64,000 nucleotides of DNA, from the NCBI RefSeq assembly GCF_000001735.4, contig NC_003070.9, positions 23,979,971-24,043,970 on the forward strand. The letters are read 5' to 3'. This DNA is from Arabidopsis thaliana (lineage: Eukaryota > Streptophyta > Magnoliopsida > Brassicales > Brassicaceae). Below the pieces are notes generated by a model. It did not search any database and had not been told where the DNA came from. It worked only from the letters and a program-made list of their open reading frames with translations. Positions 1 to 10,127 of this stretch are shown here, piece after piece. Both the position numbers and the translations under genes were made by a program. How positions within the stretch are numbered: the stretch's first letter is position 1; the number at the start of each line of letters is the position of its first letter.

Positions 1-3000
1 TCTTCTTGTCACTGGTTCAGCATCATCGGTTCTTGATGTTGTGGGTCTAGCTGGAAGATATCTAGTTGATGTTTCTGACGGTATGTTATTAGTGAAATAG
101 GGTGCTATATCTCCATGTTTTCTTATCTGTTTATACAATATAATTCTCTTGATTATTGAATCATTGTAGCTGTGCAAGATTATCGACGGTGTCAAGTGGA
201 ATCCGGTTTTGATACTTCGTCTCAAAGAGTGCCATTATTTACACTTCCTCACCAAGAAGTTGGCGGTGAGATTGTAAACTATCCTCTTTCATCCCCTAGT
301 TCAAGTAAGTCACCATCAGGTCAGCAGCAGGCTAAGAAGACGTTAGCTGCTACACTGGTTGAATCAGCCCAGAAGCAATCTGTTGCCTTGGTCCATAAGG
401 ATATTGCCAAGTTAGCTAAAAGATTTATGCCATTGTTCAAAGTATCGCTATATCCCCACAAGCCACCTCATGCAGCTGTCGCCAATCGGGTCCTTTTCAC
501 TGATGCTGAGGATGAGTAAGTTCCTTCCTTTTTCTTGGTCTACTCTACTAATTTTGTCGAAAATTTATTCCTAGTGCTGTTTGAATGCAGATTACTAGCT
601 CTTGGAATAATGGAATATAACTCAGACTGGAAGGCAATAAAGCAGCGGTTTCTTCCTAGTAAAGGCGAGCATCAGGTAATCATCACTGGATTCCTGCAGA
701 ACTAGGAATGGTTTTTCGGTTACTAAGTAATCAGTTGGTGTTTTATTGGATTGCTCTCATTATCGTAGTTCGCGTAAGGGTTATTCTGACCACAGTCTCT
801 GAAGTATTTAGATAAAAATATGAAGATTTTAAAATTCAGCTGCTATCTTGACAAAAACTTCTCGTCCATGCAATTCCTGTTGCAGATGATGTAGTTCTTT
901 CAGTTTTCTGCTTTCATGCCAGAAACTTATGGATTGGTGTACTGATGTTTTCAATATTTTAAACATATTAAGTTTTATGTAGACATGTCCAAGTGTTCAT
1001 CAACCAGGCTGATGATCAAGGAATAAAAGACTTGTCTCTTCTAATACTTTCGACTTGTATTTGTTTCAGATTTATGTTAGGCAAAAAAACCGGAGATCAT
1101 CTAAAGCCCCAGAAAATCCAATTAAGGTCTGTTATATGCTTGAGTTGGTTTATCACCTTTTTTATTTGTATACTTATATTTCTATCTATCAGCTCCATAA
1201 ATTCAGTTGCCTGAACTTGTTTGTTGACAAATAAGCACTGTGAAACCATTACGTCTATATGAGCTCTACCATGCACGCAAAATAAATCAGTTTACGAACT
1301 CATTGTCATAAATGATAACGTTGGATGACCATCTTGTATGCTTTTATACCGAACATGCATTATGCAAATGAACATTACATGTTTAAGGTGGACACCGACT
1401 GTCCCCAGTAAGATGCCTCAACCATAATTTTAAGGTTATGCAGGATATTTCCCCTAACTCGTGTGTATGTGTATATTTTGCCACACAGGCAGTTCTGAGG
1501 ATGAAAAGCTCTCCCCTGACACCACAAGAGATACTACGAATACAAGAGGTAATTTGACAAGCGCACCCTTTTGCAATTCTGATTGGAAATTGTTCTTGGG
1601 TGCTCAATATAAGTTTGAATCCTCAGGGACTTAAGTACTTCAAATATGATTGGACGTCTGTGTGGAAATTCGTCGTGCCTTACCGAGACCCATCATTACT
1701 GCCTCGGCAATGGCGCACTGCCCTTGGAATTCAGAAATCATATAAGCTAGATGCTGTAAAAAAGGAGAAACGGAGATTATATGATACAAATAGAAAATTC
1801 AGAGAGCAGCAGGCATCTGCAAAAGAGGTCTGTCTTTCATATCTCTGGTTATCTCTCAAATCATACAACTCATCCATACTGAATATGTTAGTTTTTCGCT
1901 TTTTCGTAAAAAATGTAATTTAGCTTTACTCATCTTTTCATCGCATGTTGCAGGATCGTTATGGGGCTTCTAAAGCCAATGAATATCATGTTGGTGGTGA
2001 ATTGGTCGAGAGTTCAGGTGAGGCATACCTACATGAAGGATTTTTAGCAGACTGGAGGCCTGGCATGCCAACCTTTTTTTCTTCTGCACCTATGCACTCC
2101 TTTGACAAGGCAAAGGATGTTCCCGGTGATCGACATGAGTCAGTGCAAACATGTATCGTTGAAGGATCTAAAAATCCTGAACTCTGTGGTGCCCAAATCC
2201 TGACATGTACGCAGAGGCTTGCACCTTCATTCATTCCTATGTACCGCCACACATCTGGTACAGCACCCGGTGCCTCAAAAGCACCGATAATTGCGCGGCC
2301 ATATCGTTCTCGTAAAGTATTCAACAGAAGTGTTGTGAGACTAGCCCCTGATTTACCTCCCGTTAACCTTCCATCGTCGGTCCGTGTTATCTCGCAGTCT
2401 GTTTTTGCGAAGAATCAGTCTGAAACATCCTCCAAAACTTGTATCATTAATGGTGGCATGTCGGATGTTTCTGGGAGGGGAAATTTCGGTATTGAAACTC
2501 CTTGTTTTTCAGCTGACAGAGATAACAACGGTCCTCCTAGCGAAAAAGTGGTAGATTTGCAGGAAGATGTGCCTGCCGAGAGCTCCTCTGGGATGGACAA
2601 GCAGAGCAATGACTCAGATCTTCAAATGCATCCTTTATTGTTCCGGACCCCTGAGCATGGACAGATTACATGTTACCCTGCAAACAGAGACCCAGGGGGT
2701 TCTAGTTTTAGTTTCTTTTCTGAAAATCGACCTCAGCTGCTAAGTCTTTTCAACAGTCCAAAGCAAATCAATCACTCAGCTGATCAATTGCACAGAAATT
2801 CATCATCAAACGAATATGAGACAGCACAGGGCGACATCTGTTTTCATCCTCTTCTTCAAAGAACCGAGTATGAAACGAGTTATGTTATTAGTAGACGTGG
2901 GAACTTAGACCCAGATATTGGTAAGAAAGACAAATTATGTCAACTTCAGGATACTTCTGGTGCTGTTGAGAAGACTGCGATCCCTGTTACTGGTCGTAAT

Positions 3001-3955
3001 GATGTCAGCTTGGAACCTTTTAGTTCTAGCACACCTGGTAAAAATGTGAACTTAGATATCTATCTAAGTACAAGCTCTTCTAAGGTAAATAATGGTGGTA
3101 GTGTCTCAGCAGCAAATATTTCAGAAGCTCCAGACATCTGCATGGCTCAACTTAATGATGGCTCTGAAGTACCTGGATCAGCTCCACCAAGTGATAATAT
3201 TAGTAGATGCATTGAAGAGATGGCTGATCAATCTAATCTAGGTATAGTGATGGAGCAGGAGGAATTAAGTGACTCTGACGATGAGATGATGGAAGAAGAA
3301 CATGTTGAGTTTGAGTGTGAAGAGATGGCTGATTCTGAAGGAGAAGAAGGCTCAGAATGCGAAGAAAACATTGAAATGCAAGATAAGGTAAGTTTTTTTT
3401 TTTTTTCCAGTTATGTACAATACCCACAGAGCTGAATTATTTGTTTCGTTAGTTTCGTTTGTCTCAACTTAGGCTATTGTGACAATAAGCTTCAAGTATA
3501 TATGGATCCTAATTTCCAGTAGATATAGAGATTTCCTCTTTCTTGTGTAGTTATGTGGCTTGTGGATGATCTTGGTGATGCATTAACTTTTCCATCTACA
3601 GGATAACAGAAACTCTGTGGTAGAAATAACTTCAACAGATGTCGATTCTGGCAAAGAACTAGGCAAGGATTCTCCAAACAGTCCTTGGTTGAGTCTGGAT
3701 CCGAGTAGCCGTCGCTTAAGCAGTAATGTTAAGGACAGAGAGAAGATAGAGGCAACAAATGAAACGACCATCTCACAGTTTGGTCCTAGTAGATCACGCA
3801 AAAAAGGGACACCAGTGAAGAGCAGAGATGCAGAATCAAAGGAAGAAGCAGGAGTTGCTCGGTTGAGACTGGGTCCTCTCGCCCTCCCCCCAATGAAGAA
3901 ACCCAGAAAATGTGGTGGGCAGGCGGAAACAAGTCCAAGTATTGAGACAACCTGA
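1..3955 (+). CDS. DUO3: DUO POLLEN 3-like GON4/YY1AP-family nuclear protein, 3' part
   Basis: The gene enters from the left edge, so the N-terminus is missing. Exons read by eye are 1-80, 170-515, 591-675, 1070-1126, 1489-1548, 1627-1827, 1954-3387 and 3602-3955, all in phase; the window holds about 871 codons plus the stop. Two Myb/SANT-like modules are visible: one in exons 3-4 (ELLALGIMEYNSDWKAIKQR) and one across exons 5-6 (LTPQEILRIQEGLKYF, then YDWTSVWKFVVPYRDP). A long serine-rich middle follows, then an acidic block (ELSDSDDEMMEEE) and a basic tail ending near PPMKKPRKCG. This architecture is that of plant GON-4-like proteins; DUO3 is known to control male germline division and embryo cell division from the nucleus. 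It converges with the PPR gene at 5108. Family assignment is strong; the symbol rests on recognition of the locus order. Confidence 0.9.
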
Positions 3956-5107
3956 GAAACTTGTTGAGCCAGCAACAAATGATTAGCTCTTCTCCACTCC
4001 AAATTACTTACAGGTTCAGAGATATCATATCATGGCCAATCTGGAGAGCTGTGTTCTTTCTGTATTTCCTCTTGGAGGTTATGGCACCCATGGAGTTTGC
4101 TATGAACGAGGTTTGGTCACTTCGATTAGATACGCGAATATGACGCAGGGTGCAGAGATGAGTAGTGCATGATGCAGAAGGACGAAAATTCGGCATGGGC
4201 AGATTCAGGTCAGCCATTTCTTTTTTGAGATACCTTATTGCATAAGGAGGGATTGTTTCTACTTACTATTATTCTGTAGATATTTTGTATCAGCTGTGTG
4301 AAAGAGCTGGGAATACTAATCAAAGAGTAAATATTTGTATTGTTAAAGAAAGATAGGTTAGATTTTGATAGTGTATAATAGCATTTATTTGGCACCATCT
4401 CGGTTGCAACTAGGTGTTGTTACATTTAGATTTTTTTCGAACTCTTTATTTTCGAGTCCTGAGACCCATTCCATCTTTTTGCATATAACATTTTTATTGG
4501 CAGGGAAGAGATAATTATAGAGTGGTCAAGAAGAGAAGAATAAGCTGGAAAGGGAAGAAATGGTGGAATCCGGCCGGCGCTTCTGGTGATTTGGCATATG
4601 AGCAGTGCTCGAGTGAGCTGGGATGATTCGAGCTTACCAGTAGAGTGATGGAGACTCTATGTCAAAATGTAAATTAAGGACCACTTTGGAATGTTATTTT
4701 TTGGTCAAATAGTTGGCCTGATTTGTATGCAAATATATGGAATACAGAAAAAGGATTACACTTTGCATGATGGCAACATTTCAAACACTTGGTCGTATAA
4801 GAAATTTTAACACAAAATGGAGGTTAAAAAATTCCTTATTTTGTGACTTGGGTTTATCCCATACAAAGCATATACAGATTACAGAATCTTAATCAGTATA
4901 AGTTTGTAAATGCAACAAAATTGTGCTTATGAAAGATACAACAAAATGAACACTGCAACCTATCTATGCGCTAGATCTTCTTTTCCCATCAGACCTTTTA
5001 ACTTTCCTAGAGCAAATCAACAAATGGCTATAAAGTTTGTCCAGTTTCCCATCATAATCATATCGATGACCTTGCTTATACTGTCATAAGCATCTTCGCA
5101 GACCGCT
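3956..5107. other. DUO3 3' UTR and convergent intergenic stretch
   Basis: This is non-coding. The first several hundred bases are probably the DUO3 3' UTR and the last part the 3' UTR of the minus-strand PPR gene. Only short chance ORFs are present. I see no RNA gene or repeat. Confidence 0.5.
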
Positions 5108-6679
5108 TTACTCATGAGCTGCTTTGATGAGTTCAGCTGATAAGCTTGTGTAGTGATCTCTAAGTGTCTCATCATATATGCGTTCACTTGGCATAAACCC
5201 ATCTTCTTTCATTCTTCTACACAGCTTGTCCGCTTCACGCTGTAGGCCTTTCCTGCACAAGCCTGATATCATTGTAATGTATGCTATAGCATCAGGCTTC
5301 ACTCCTTTGCGAGTGAGGCTACGAAATAAACACCAAGCCTCTTTCAACTTATCAGTTCTACACAACCCTTGAATGATGATATTATATGTAATAATATCAA
5401 CATCCATTTCACTCTTTTGCAGATCCTCTACCATCACTAATGCTTTCTCTATCTTCCCGTTATTACATAGACAATCTAACAAGATGTTGTAGGTAACAAT
5501 ATCAGGAGACACACCACAATCAACCATCCTATTGAAAACCTTTTGTGCAACATTAAGTTTGCCCGCTTGACAATAACCGTGGATAAGCGTGTTGTAAGTG
5601 AATGCATCGCCAACCAATCCTTGATAAGTCATCTCACAAAAGAGTTTCATCCCATCTTCTACCCTCTTAGACTTACAAAATCCTGTTATGAGAGTGTTAT
5701 AGGTCACAACATCAGGGAAGCAACCCTTGCTTACCATCAGATCAAACATATATTTGGCATCACCTAAGCAACCATGAATGCAAAACCCATTGATGAGTGA
5801 ATTGTAAGTGAAAACATTAGGAACTACAGATCTTCGGATCATCTCCTTGTACAAGTTTCTAGCCTCTAAAAGGTTACCCTCTTTCACAAACGTATCGATC
5901 AGCGCAGTGAAAAATATCACATTAGGATCGATTTTCCTCTTCACCATATCTCTGAGAAGTCGAGCAGCGTCGGTCCATCTACCAGAGTTAGAAAGACCAC
6001 TTATGAGAGTGTTGTAAGTAACAGCATCAGCTCTGATTCCTTTCTTCTCCATACAGTAGAAAACCTCGAGTGCGTTATTCAAATCTCTGTTCTTGCAAAG
6101 ACCGTTAATGACAGTGTTGTAGATGACAACATTAGGAACGAATCCGAATCCATCCATTGAATCAACGAGAGAAACAGCCTCCTGAAATCTATTCCCTTGA
6201 CAGAAACCGTTGAGGAGAGAGCCAAGAGTGACAATGCTGGGACGAAACCCAAGTTTCATCATTTTTCCAAGAAGAGCAAGAGCAAGAGAGAGTCGTGAGC
6301 ATCGGCAGAAACAATGAATCAGAATGGTGAAGCTATAGAGATCATGTGAGATTCCCAAATTCTCCATCTTGTGGTAGAGATAGATGACAATGTCAAACTT
6401 GTTCATCTTAGCAATGACAGTCAAAACTCTAGTGAAATCAACAATGCTAGGAATGGGACGAGACTGAAGCATCTCACAGAACAAACTAAATGCATCGTCA
6501 AACTTTATACAGTGAAGCTCATTTCTCAATCTCTCTCTGTAATGATGATGATGACTCGCACCGGAAAAAGATCGAGAGAGAGAAGTCTCGGGATTGTTAC
6601 CTCTCTCCAGAAGAAGATAATGCCGACGAACAAACCCCTTCACCGATGACGAAAACGCTATCGGAATTAATCTCTGCAT
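5108..6679 (-). CDS. P-class pentatricopeptide repeat protein, RF-like clade
   Basis: Intronless, 523 codons from the first ATG at 6679. An in-frame extension to 6721 begins with TTG and is not a usual eukaryotic start. The N-terminus (MQRLIPIAFSSSVKGFVRR) is rich in Arg and Ser and lacks early acidic residues, as in a mitochondrial presequence. About twelve 35-residue PPR motifs follow, seen from the repeated helix-A signature (IPSIVDFTRVL, VPNVVIYNTVI, FPDVVTYNTLI, SPDIVTYNILL, KPDAIAYITMI), plus a degenerate thirteenth. There is no E or DYW tail, so it is P class and expected to bind organellar RNA. Repeat wording resembles the RNA-PROCESSING-FACTOR/restorer-like group on this chromosome arm. 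It is a tandem paralogue of the gene at 7232. I believe this is At1g64580; the RNA target is unknown to me. Confidence 0.93.
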   Translation of the reverse strand: MQRLIPIAFSSSVKGFVRRHYLLLERGNNPETSLSRSFSGASHHHHYRERLRNELHCIKFDDAFSLFCEMLQSRPIPSIVDFTRVLTVIAKMNKFDIVIYLYHKMENLGISHDLYSFTILIHCFCRCSRLSLALALLGKMMKLGFRPSIVTLGSLLNGFCQGNRFQEAVSLVDSMDGFGFVPNVVIYNTVINGLCKNRDLNNALEVFYCMEKKGIRADAVTYNTLISGLSNSGRWTDAARLLRDMVKRKIDPNVIFFTALIDTFVKEGNLLEARNLYKEMIRRSVVPNVFTYNSLINGFCIHGCLGDAKYMFDLMVSKGCFPDVVTYNTLITGFCKSKRVEDGMKLFCEMTYQGLVGDAFTYNTLIHGYCQAGKLNVAQKVFNRMVDCGVSPDIVTYNILLDCLCNNGKIEKALVMVEDLQKSEMDVDIITYNIIIQGLCRTDKLKEAWCLFRSLTRKGVKPDAIAYITMISGLCRKGLQREADKLCRRMKEDGFMPSERIYDETLRDHYTSLSAELIKAAHE

Positions 6680-7231
6680 CCAAAATGGATTCGATTTGCT
6701 TCTTTCCCAAATCTCTCTCAAACTCTGCGCCGAACCCTACCAACGACGACCATTGCTCCGGCGACCAGATAGAGTTGTATCTGAATAATAATAATGTCTC
6801 CTTCTAGACACGGCGTCGTTTCGAGACAAATTGTGATTGTGACTTTAAATTGTCTTCAAAGTCCAATCAGATTACTGTTTTCAAAACTGATATGTTTTCA
6901 ACATTTCAATAACACAAGAGTTTGCATTTACAATATTTGAAATTTCATTTTCATTGCATACAAGAGAATTACAACACAAAGTAAGTTAGATGTCAAATTA
7001 ATGAATTTAGTTAATACTAATGTACAAGCATACAGAATTCTAAAGATGCAACACCATCTCTGCAGCAGTTTTATGCTTGAGTGCTTCTTTACCCACCGGT
7101 CAGTAAGTACCACACACTTCAAGCTTCTCCTGACCAAAACCAATCTACACAGTCCCCTCATATGACTGTAACAAACAAGCCTAGCTCAGAGTCCCAACAA
7201 AAAAACGTGACTGGACTCTGATCATATAACA
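6680..7231. other. Spacer between tandem PPR genes
   Basis: This holds the 5' flank of the left PPR gene and the 3' flank of the right one. A copy of the AAACGACGCCGT motif lies on the minus strand at 6810-6821. No other gene is supported. Confidence 0.5.
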
Positions 7232-8770
7232 TTAGCTGACAAGGCTTATCTCCTTATTACTTGAGCTATGCTCTTCTAGATGGTCATCTTCCGCATTCAT
7301 TTGACATATGATCCCCTCCTCTTTCATTCTTCTAATCAGCTCATCCGCTTCACGCCTAGGCCCATTCTTACATAAACCTAGTATCATTATAGTGTATGTT
7401 CTAGCATCAGGCTTCACTCCTTCGACAGGGAGTCTACAAAATAACTCCCAAGCTTTTTCCACTTTATCCGCCTTGCACAACCCGTGAATCATGATGTTAT
7501 ATGCAACAATGCCAATATACTTTTCGCTTTCTCTCATATCATCGAATTTCACCAGTGCGCTTTCGATCTCCCCATTAACACAAAGACCATGTAACAGAAT
7601 GCAGTGGGTTATGATATCAGGAGTCACGCGACGAGAAACCATCCAGCAGAAGATGTCTAGGGCAACTCTAAGTTTACCCACCTGACAATAACCGTGGATA
7701 AGAGTGTTGTAAGTAAATATGTCGGCATTGAATCCTTCACAAGACATCCTTTGGAAGAGTTTCATCCCTTCATCTACCATCCTAAACTTACAGAATCCAC
7801 TAATGAGAGTGTTATATGTCACCACATTAGGGAAGCAACCCTTGCTTGCCATCAAATCAAATGTTTTCTTGGCGTCATATAGACGACCGTGCATGCACAG
7901 CCCATTAATGATTGAATTATAAGTGACATTATTAGGATCAACAGAGCTTTGGATCATCTCCTTGTACAATTCTTGAGCCTCATCAAGATTGCCTTGTTTC
8001 ACAAATACATCGATCAACGCAGTGAAAGTGACAACATCAGGGTTTATACTCCTCTTCATCATATCTCTCAGCATTCGAGCTGCGTCGCTCCATCGACCAG
8101 AATAACAAAGACCTGTTAAGAGAGTGTTGTATGTAACAACATCGGCTCCGAGACCTTTCTTCTCCATCTCGTTGAGAAGCTCCAACGCAATATTCAGTTC
8201 ACCGTTCTTGCAGAGACCGTCAATAAGAGTGTTGTAGACTACAACATTAGGCTCATATCCCGATTTAACCATTAAAATGACTAAAGAGAAGGCGTCACCA
8301 ATTCTATTCACGAGACAGAATCCATGGAGCAGAGAGCCAAAGGTGACAATGCTGGGCTCATAACCAAGTTTCATCATTTTTCCAAGAACAGATAGAGCAA
8401 AGGAGAGACGAGAGCATCGGCAGAAACAATGAATCAAAATGGTGAAACTATAGAGATCGTGTGAGATTCCATAGAGTTCCATCTTCTGGGAGAAATAGAT
8501 AACAGTCTCATATCTTCTCAAATTGGCAGTGGCAGTAAGTAATCTAGTGAAATCAACAATGGAAGGTAAGGGTTGAGAATGAACCATCTCAAAGAACAAA
8601 GCAAACGCATCTTCAAACCTGATAGAGTGAAGAAACCCTGTTCTCAGTTTCTCTCGGTAATCAGAAAAAGCTCTAGCAGCAGCTCCTCCTCCTAAAAGGT
8701 TAGGGTTAACTACTCTCCGAAATCCCTTCGCCGTCGATGTCGCAATCCCCGTCACAATCAATCTCCGCAT
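7232..8770 (-). CDS. P-class pentatricopeptide repeat protein, predicted mitochondrial
   Basis: Intronless, 512 aa from an ATG at 8770. The first 35 residues (MRRLIVTGIATSTAKGFRR then AAARAFSDYREKL) form a typical mitochondrial presequence: Arg, Ala and Ser rich, with no Asp or Glu until after the likely cleavage zone. Twelve PPR motifs can be counted (LPSIVDFTRLL, HDLYSFTILIH, EPNVVVYNTLI, NPDVVTFTALI, FPNVVTYNTLI, TPDIITHCILL, KPDARTYTIMI among them). There is no E or DYW extension. It shares long identical blocks with the neighbouring PPR (for example HDLYSFTILIHCFCRCSRLS), so the two arose by local tandem duplication. I believe it is At1g64583. Such proteins direct 5' processing or stability of mitochondrial transcripts; this one's target cannot be read from sequence. 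Confidence 0.94.
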   Translation of the reverse strand: MRRLIVTGIATSTAKGFRRVVNPNLLGGGAAARAFSDYREKLRTGFLHSIRFEDAFALFFEMVHSQPLPSIVDFTRLLTATANLRRYETVIYFSQKMELYGISHDLYSFTILIHCFCRCSRLSFALSVLGKMMKLGYEPSIVTFGSLLHGFCLVNRIGDAFSLVILMVKSGYEPNVVVYNTLIDGLCKNGELNIALELLNEMEKKGLGADVVTYNTLLTGLCYSGRWSDAARMLRDMMKRSINPDVVTFTALIDVFVKQGNLDEAQELYKEMIQSSVDPNNVTYNSIINGLCMHGRLYDAKKTFDLMASKGCFPNVVTYNTLISGFCKFRMVDEGMKLFQRMSCEGFNADIFTYNTLIHGYCQVGKLRVALDIFCWMVSRRVTPDIITHCILLHGLCVNGEIESALVKFDDMRESEKYIGIVAYNIMIHGLCKADKVEKAWELFCRLPVEGVKPDARTYTIMILGLCKNGPRREADELIRRMKEEGIICQMNAEDDHLEEHSSSNKEISLVS

Positions 8771-9081
8771 CCAAATTGACTCACCGGAGAAAGAAGAAGA
8801 TGGAGAAAGAAAAGAAAAAAATGGTCAAAGCGACAACGTTTGGTTAATTGGTCTACTTTAAACGACGCCGTTTTCGTTGATAAATAAACAAACGGTATTT
8901 TAATTGGTCTACTTTAAAAATGGTTTATCGTTTGCGTTAACAAAATAGTTAAACGACACCGTTTCCTTAAGTGGTCTACTTAATTAAGCGGCCCCATAAA
9001 TAGGAAGCTAATTAGGAGAGATTAAAGAAATAACCCAAGAAATCCGTTAACTAATTTTGAATTGCTCCGAAGAATCTATCA
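8771..9081. promoter_or_regulatory. Divergent promoter between PPR gene and small-protein gene
   Basis: The 311 bp separates a minus-strand and a plus-strand start codon. It contains AAACGACGCCGTTTT (8859-8873) and AAACGACACCGTTT (8951-8964). The phrase TTGGTCTACTTTAAA occurs twice and TGGTCTACTTAA once nearby, so the region looks internally duplicated. A TATA-like CATAAATAG sits near 8996-9004, suitably placed for the plus-strand gene at 9082. Function is inferred from position. Confidence 0.55.
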
Positions 9082-9297
9082 ATGGAGGAGAGCGGCAGCA
9101 ACAATGGCAGCGTGAGCGTTATTTCTCGAGTGAAATTCGATCAGGTTGCCACATGGGTTGTTTCCGCCTTCTTCACCTCTCTTGAACGCTGCGCTTGCCT
9201 CAATCTCTCCACCACCGATCTTGACGACGATGACGATGCTAAGTATCTTCCTCTCGTCGTCTCCGCTACTCCTCGTCCCTCCGAAGACATTGTGTAA
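9082..9297 (+). CDS. Small uncharacterised plant protein, 71 aa
   Basis: A single exon with a good start context (tcaATGGagg), downstream of a TATA-like box at about 8996. The central part (VISRVKFDQVATWVVSAFF then TSLERCACLNLSTTD) reads like a conserved amphipathic or hydrophobic segment, followed by an acidic run of five Asp and a flexible C-terminus. There is no clear signal peptide and no domain I can name. The balanced composition and placement after a plausible promoter suggest a real gene rather than a chance ORF. It is divergent from the PPR gene at 8770. I cannot give a function. Confidence 0.6.
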   Translation: MEESGSNNGSVSVISRVKFDQVATWVVSAFFTSLERCACLNLSTTDLDDDDDAKYLPLVVSATPRPSEDIV

Positions 9298-9962
9298 CTG
9301 TCAGTCTCCGATTCCAATTCCATTAGTCTCTAATAAGATTCGTTAGGAATGGGTTTAGGGTTTCTTCATTGCTATATAAATCATCTTTTGTAACGAATAA
9401 TATTATTGATAATGAGAAAAGAATTTGGATGATTTTGATCATACTCAGTGTTTTTCTTGATCATGAACTTAAAAAGCTTAGGCATGTATGTTTGTATCTC
9501 AAATCGTTTCAAGATTATGAACTTGACTACTTGCATTCATATAATTTTTGTACATATAAACATAGTTGATTGTTCCAAGATTTGGACTGACTTTATAACA
9601 TTAAAGAATCAGTCTCTGAATCCTTCATAGTGCTAAAGCCTTAGAAAACAAATATACCTACGAATACAAATGCCTAACTTGTACACCTACAAACGCAAAC
9701 AAATCCTTCATATACTCATAGTGGTAATTTGTCTTCTATGTGTTTCTTAATGCTGAGGTTTGTATAGCATCTGCATTGAAAATGTTTGACGCCTTCCGTA
9801 TAACTTCTCCATCCAAAGCAATGTGTGGTCTTCTTGTGGAACAGGGGTTTAGTCTCTTCATTATACACTAACCTACTCTTTTACCCGAAATATATATACT
9901 TATGTAGGAGTGTATACACGTACATACCAATGTAGTGAATTAGGATGAGAGAAAGAAGAGTC
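9298..9962. other. Intergenic, 3' flanks of two converging small genes
   Basis: AT-rich sequence between the 71-aa gene (+) and the DVL gene (-), probably holding both 3' UTRs. Short ORFs here are low complexity and unsupported. Confidence 0.45.
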
Positions 9963-10127
9963 TTAATCACGAGGCTCTCTCCAACAGAGCAGCATGACGA
10001 GGCATCGCCTTATTATGTATAATCTCGATCTCGTCTCCTTCAAGGACCGATTTGGAGTCAGCTTGTTGTTGTTGTTCTTCGCTTGCCTATGCAAATCCTT
10101 GTTTGACCCCATCAACTTCACAATCAT
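9963..10127 (-). CDS. DEVIL/ROTUNDIFOLIA-like (DVL/RTFL) small polypeptide, 54 aa
   Basis: Found by reading the minus strand: ATG at 10127, stop TAA at 9963-9965, 54 aa. The C-terminal block RLYIIRRCLVMLLCW followed by REPRD is the hallmark RTF domain: basic residues, the YIIRRC core, and a hydrophobic C/W-containing stretch that inserts at the plasma membrane. The N-terminal half (MKIVKLMGSNKDLHRQAK, then an Asn run) is variable, as in other family members. An in-frame TGA lies at 10140-10142 on the minus strand, just upstream, so the ORF cannot be extended. Family members restrain polar cell proliferation and alter leaf, fruit and trichome shape when overproduced. A TATAAAG-like box on the minus strand near 10162-10170 is very close to the ATG, so the real promoter may lie further up. 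The long AT-rich stretch to 13.6 kb is its upstream side. I am sure of the family, not of the member number. Confidence 0.9.
   Translation of the reverse strand: MIVKLMGSNKDLHRQAKNNNNKLTPNRSLKETRSRLYIIRRCLVMLLCWREPRD

Noticed and set aside
6680..6721. N-terminal extension of the left PPR protein
   Set aside because: It would start with TTG; the first ATG is at 6679 and begins a good presequence.
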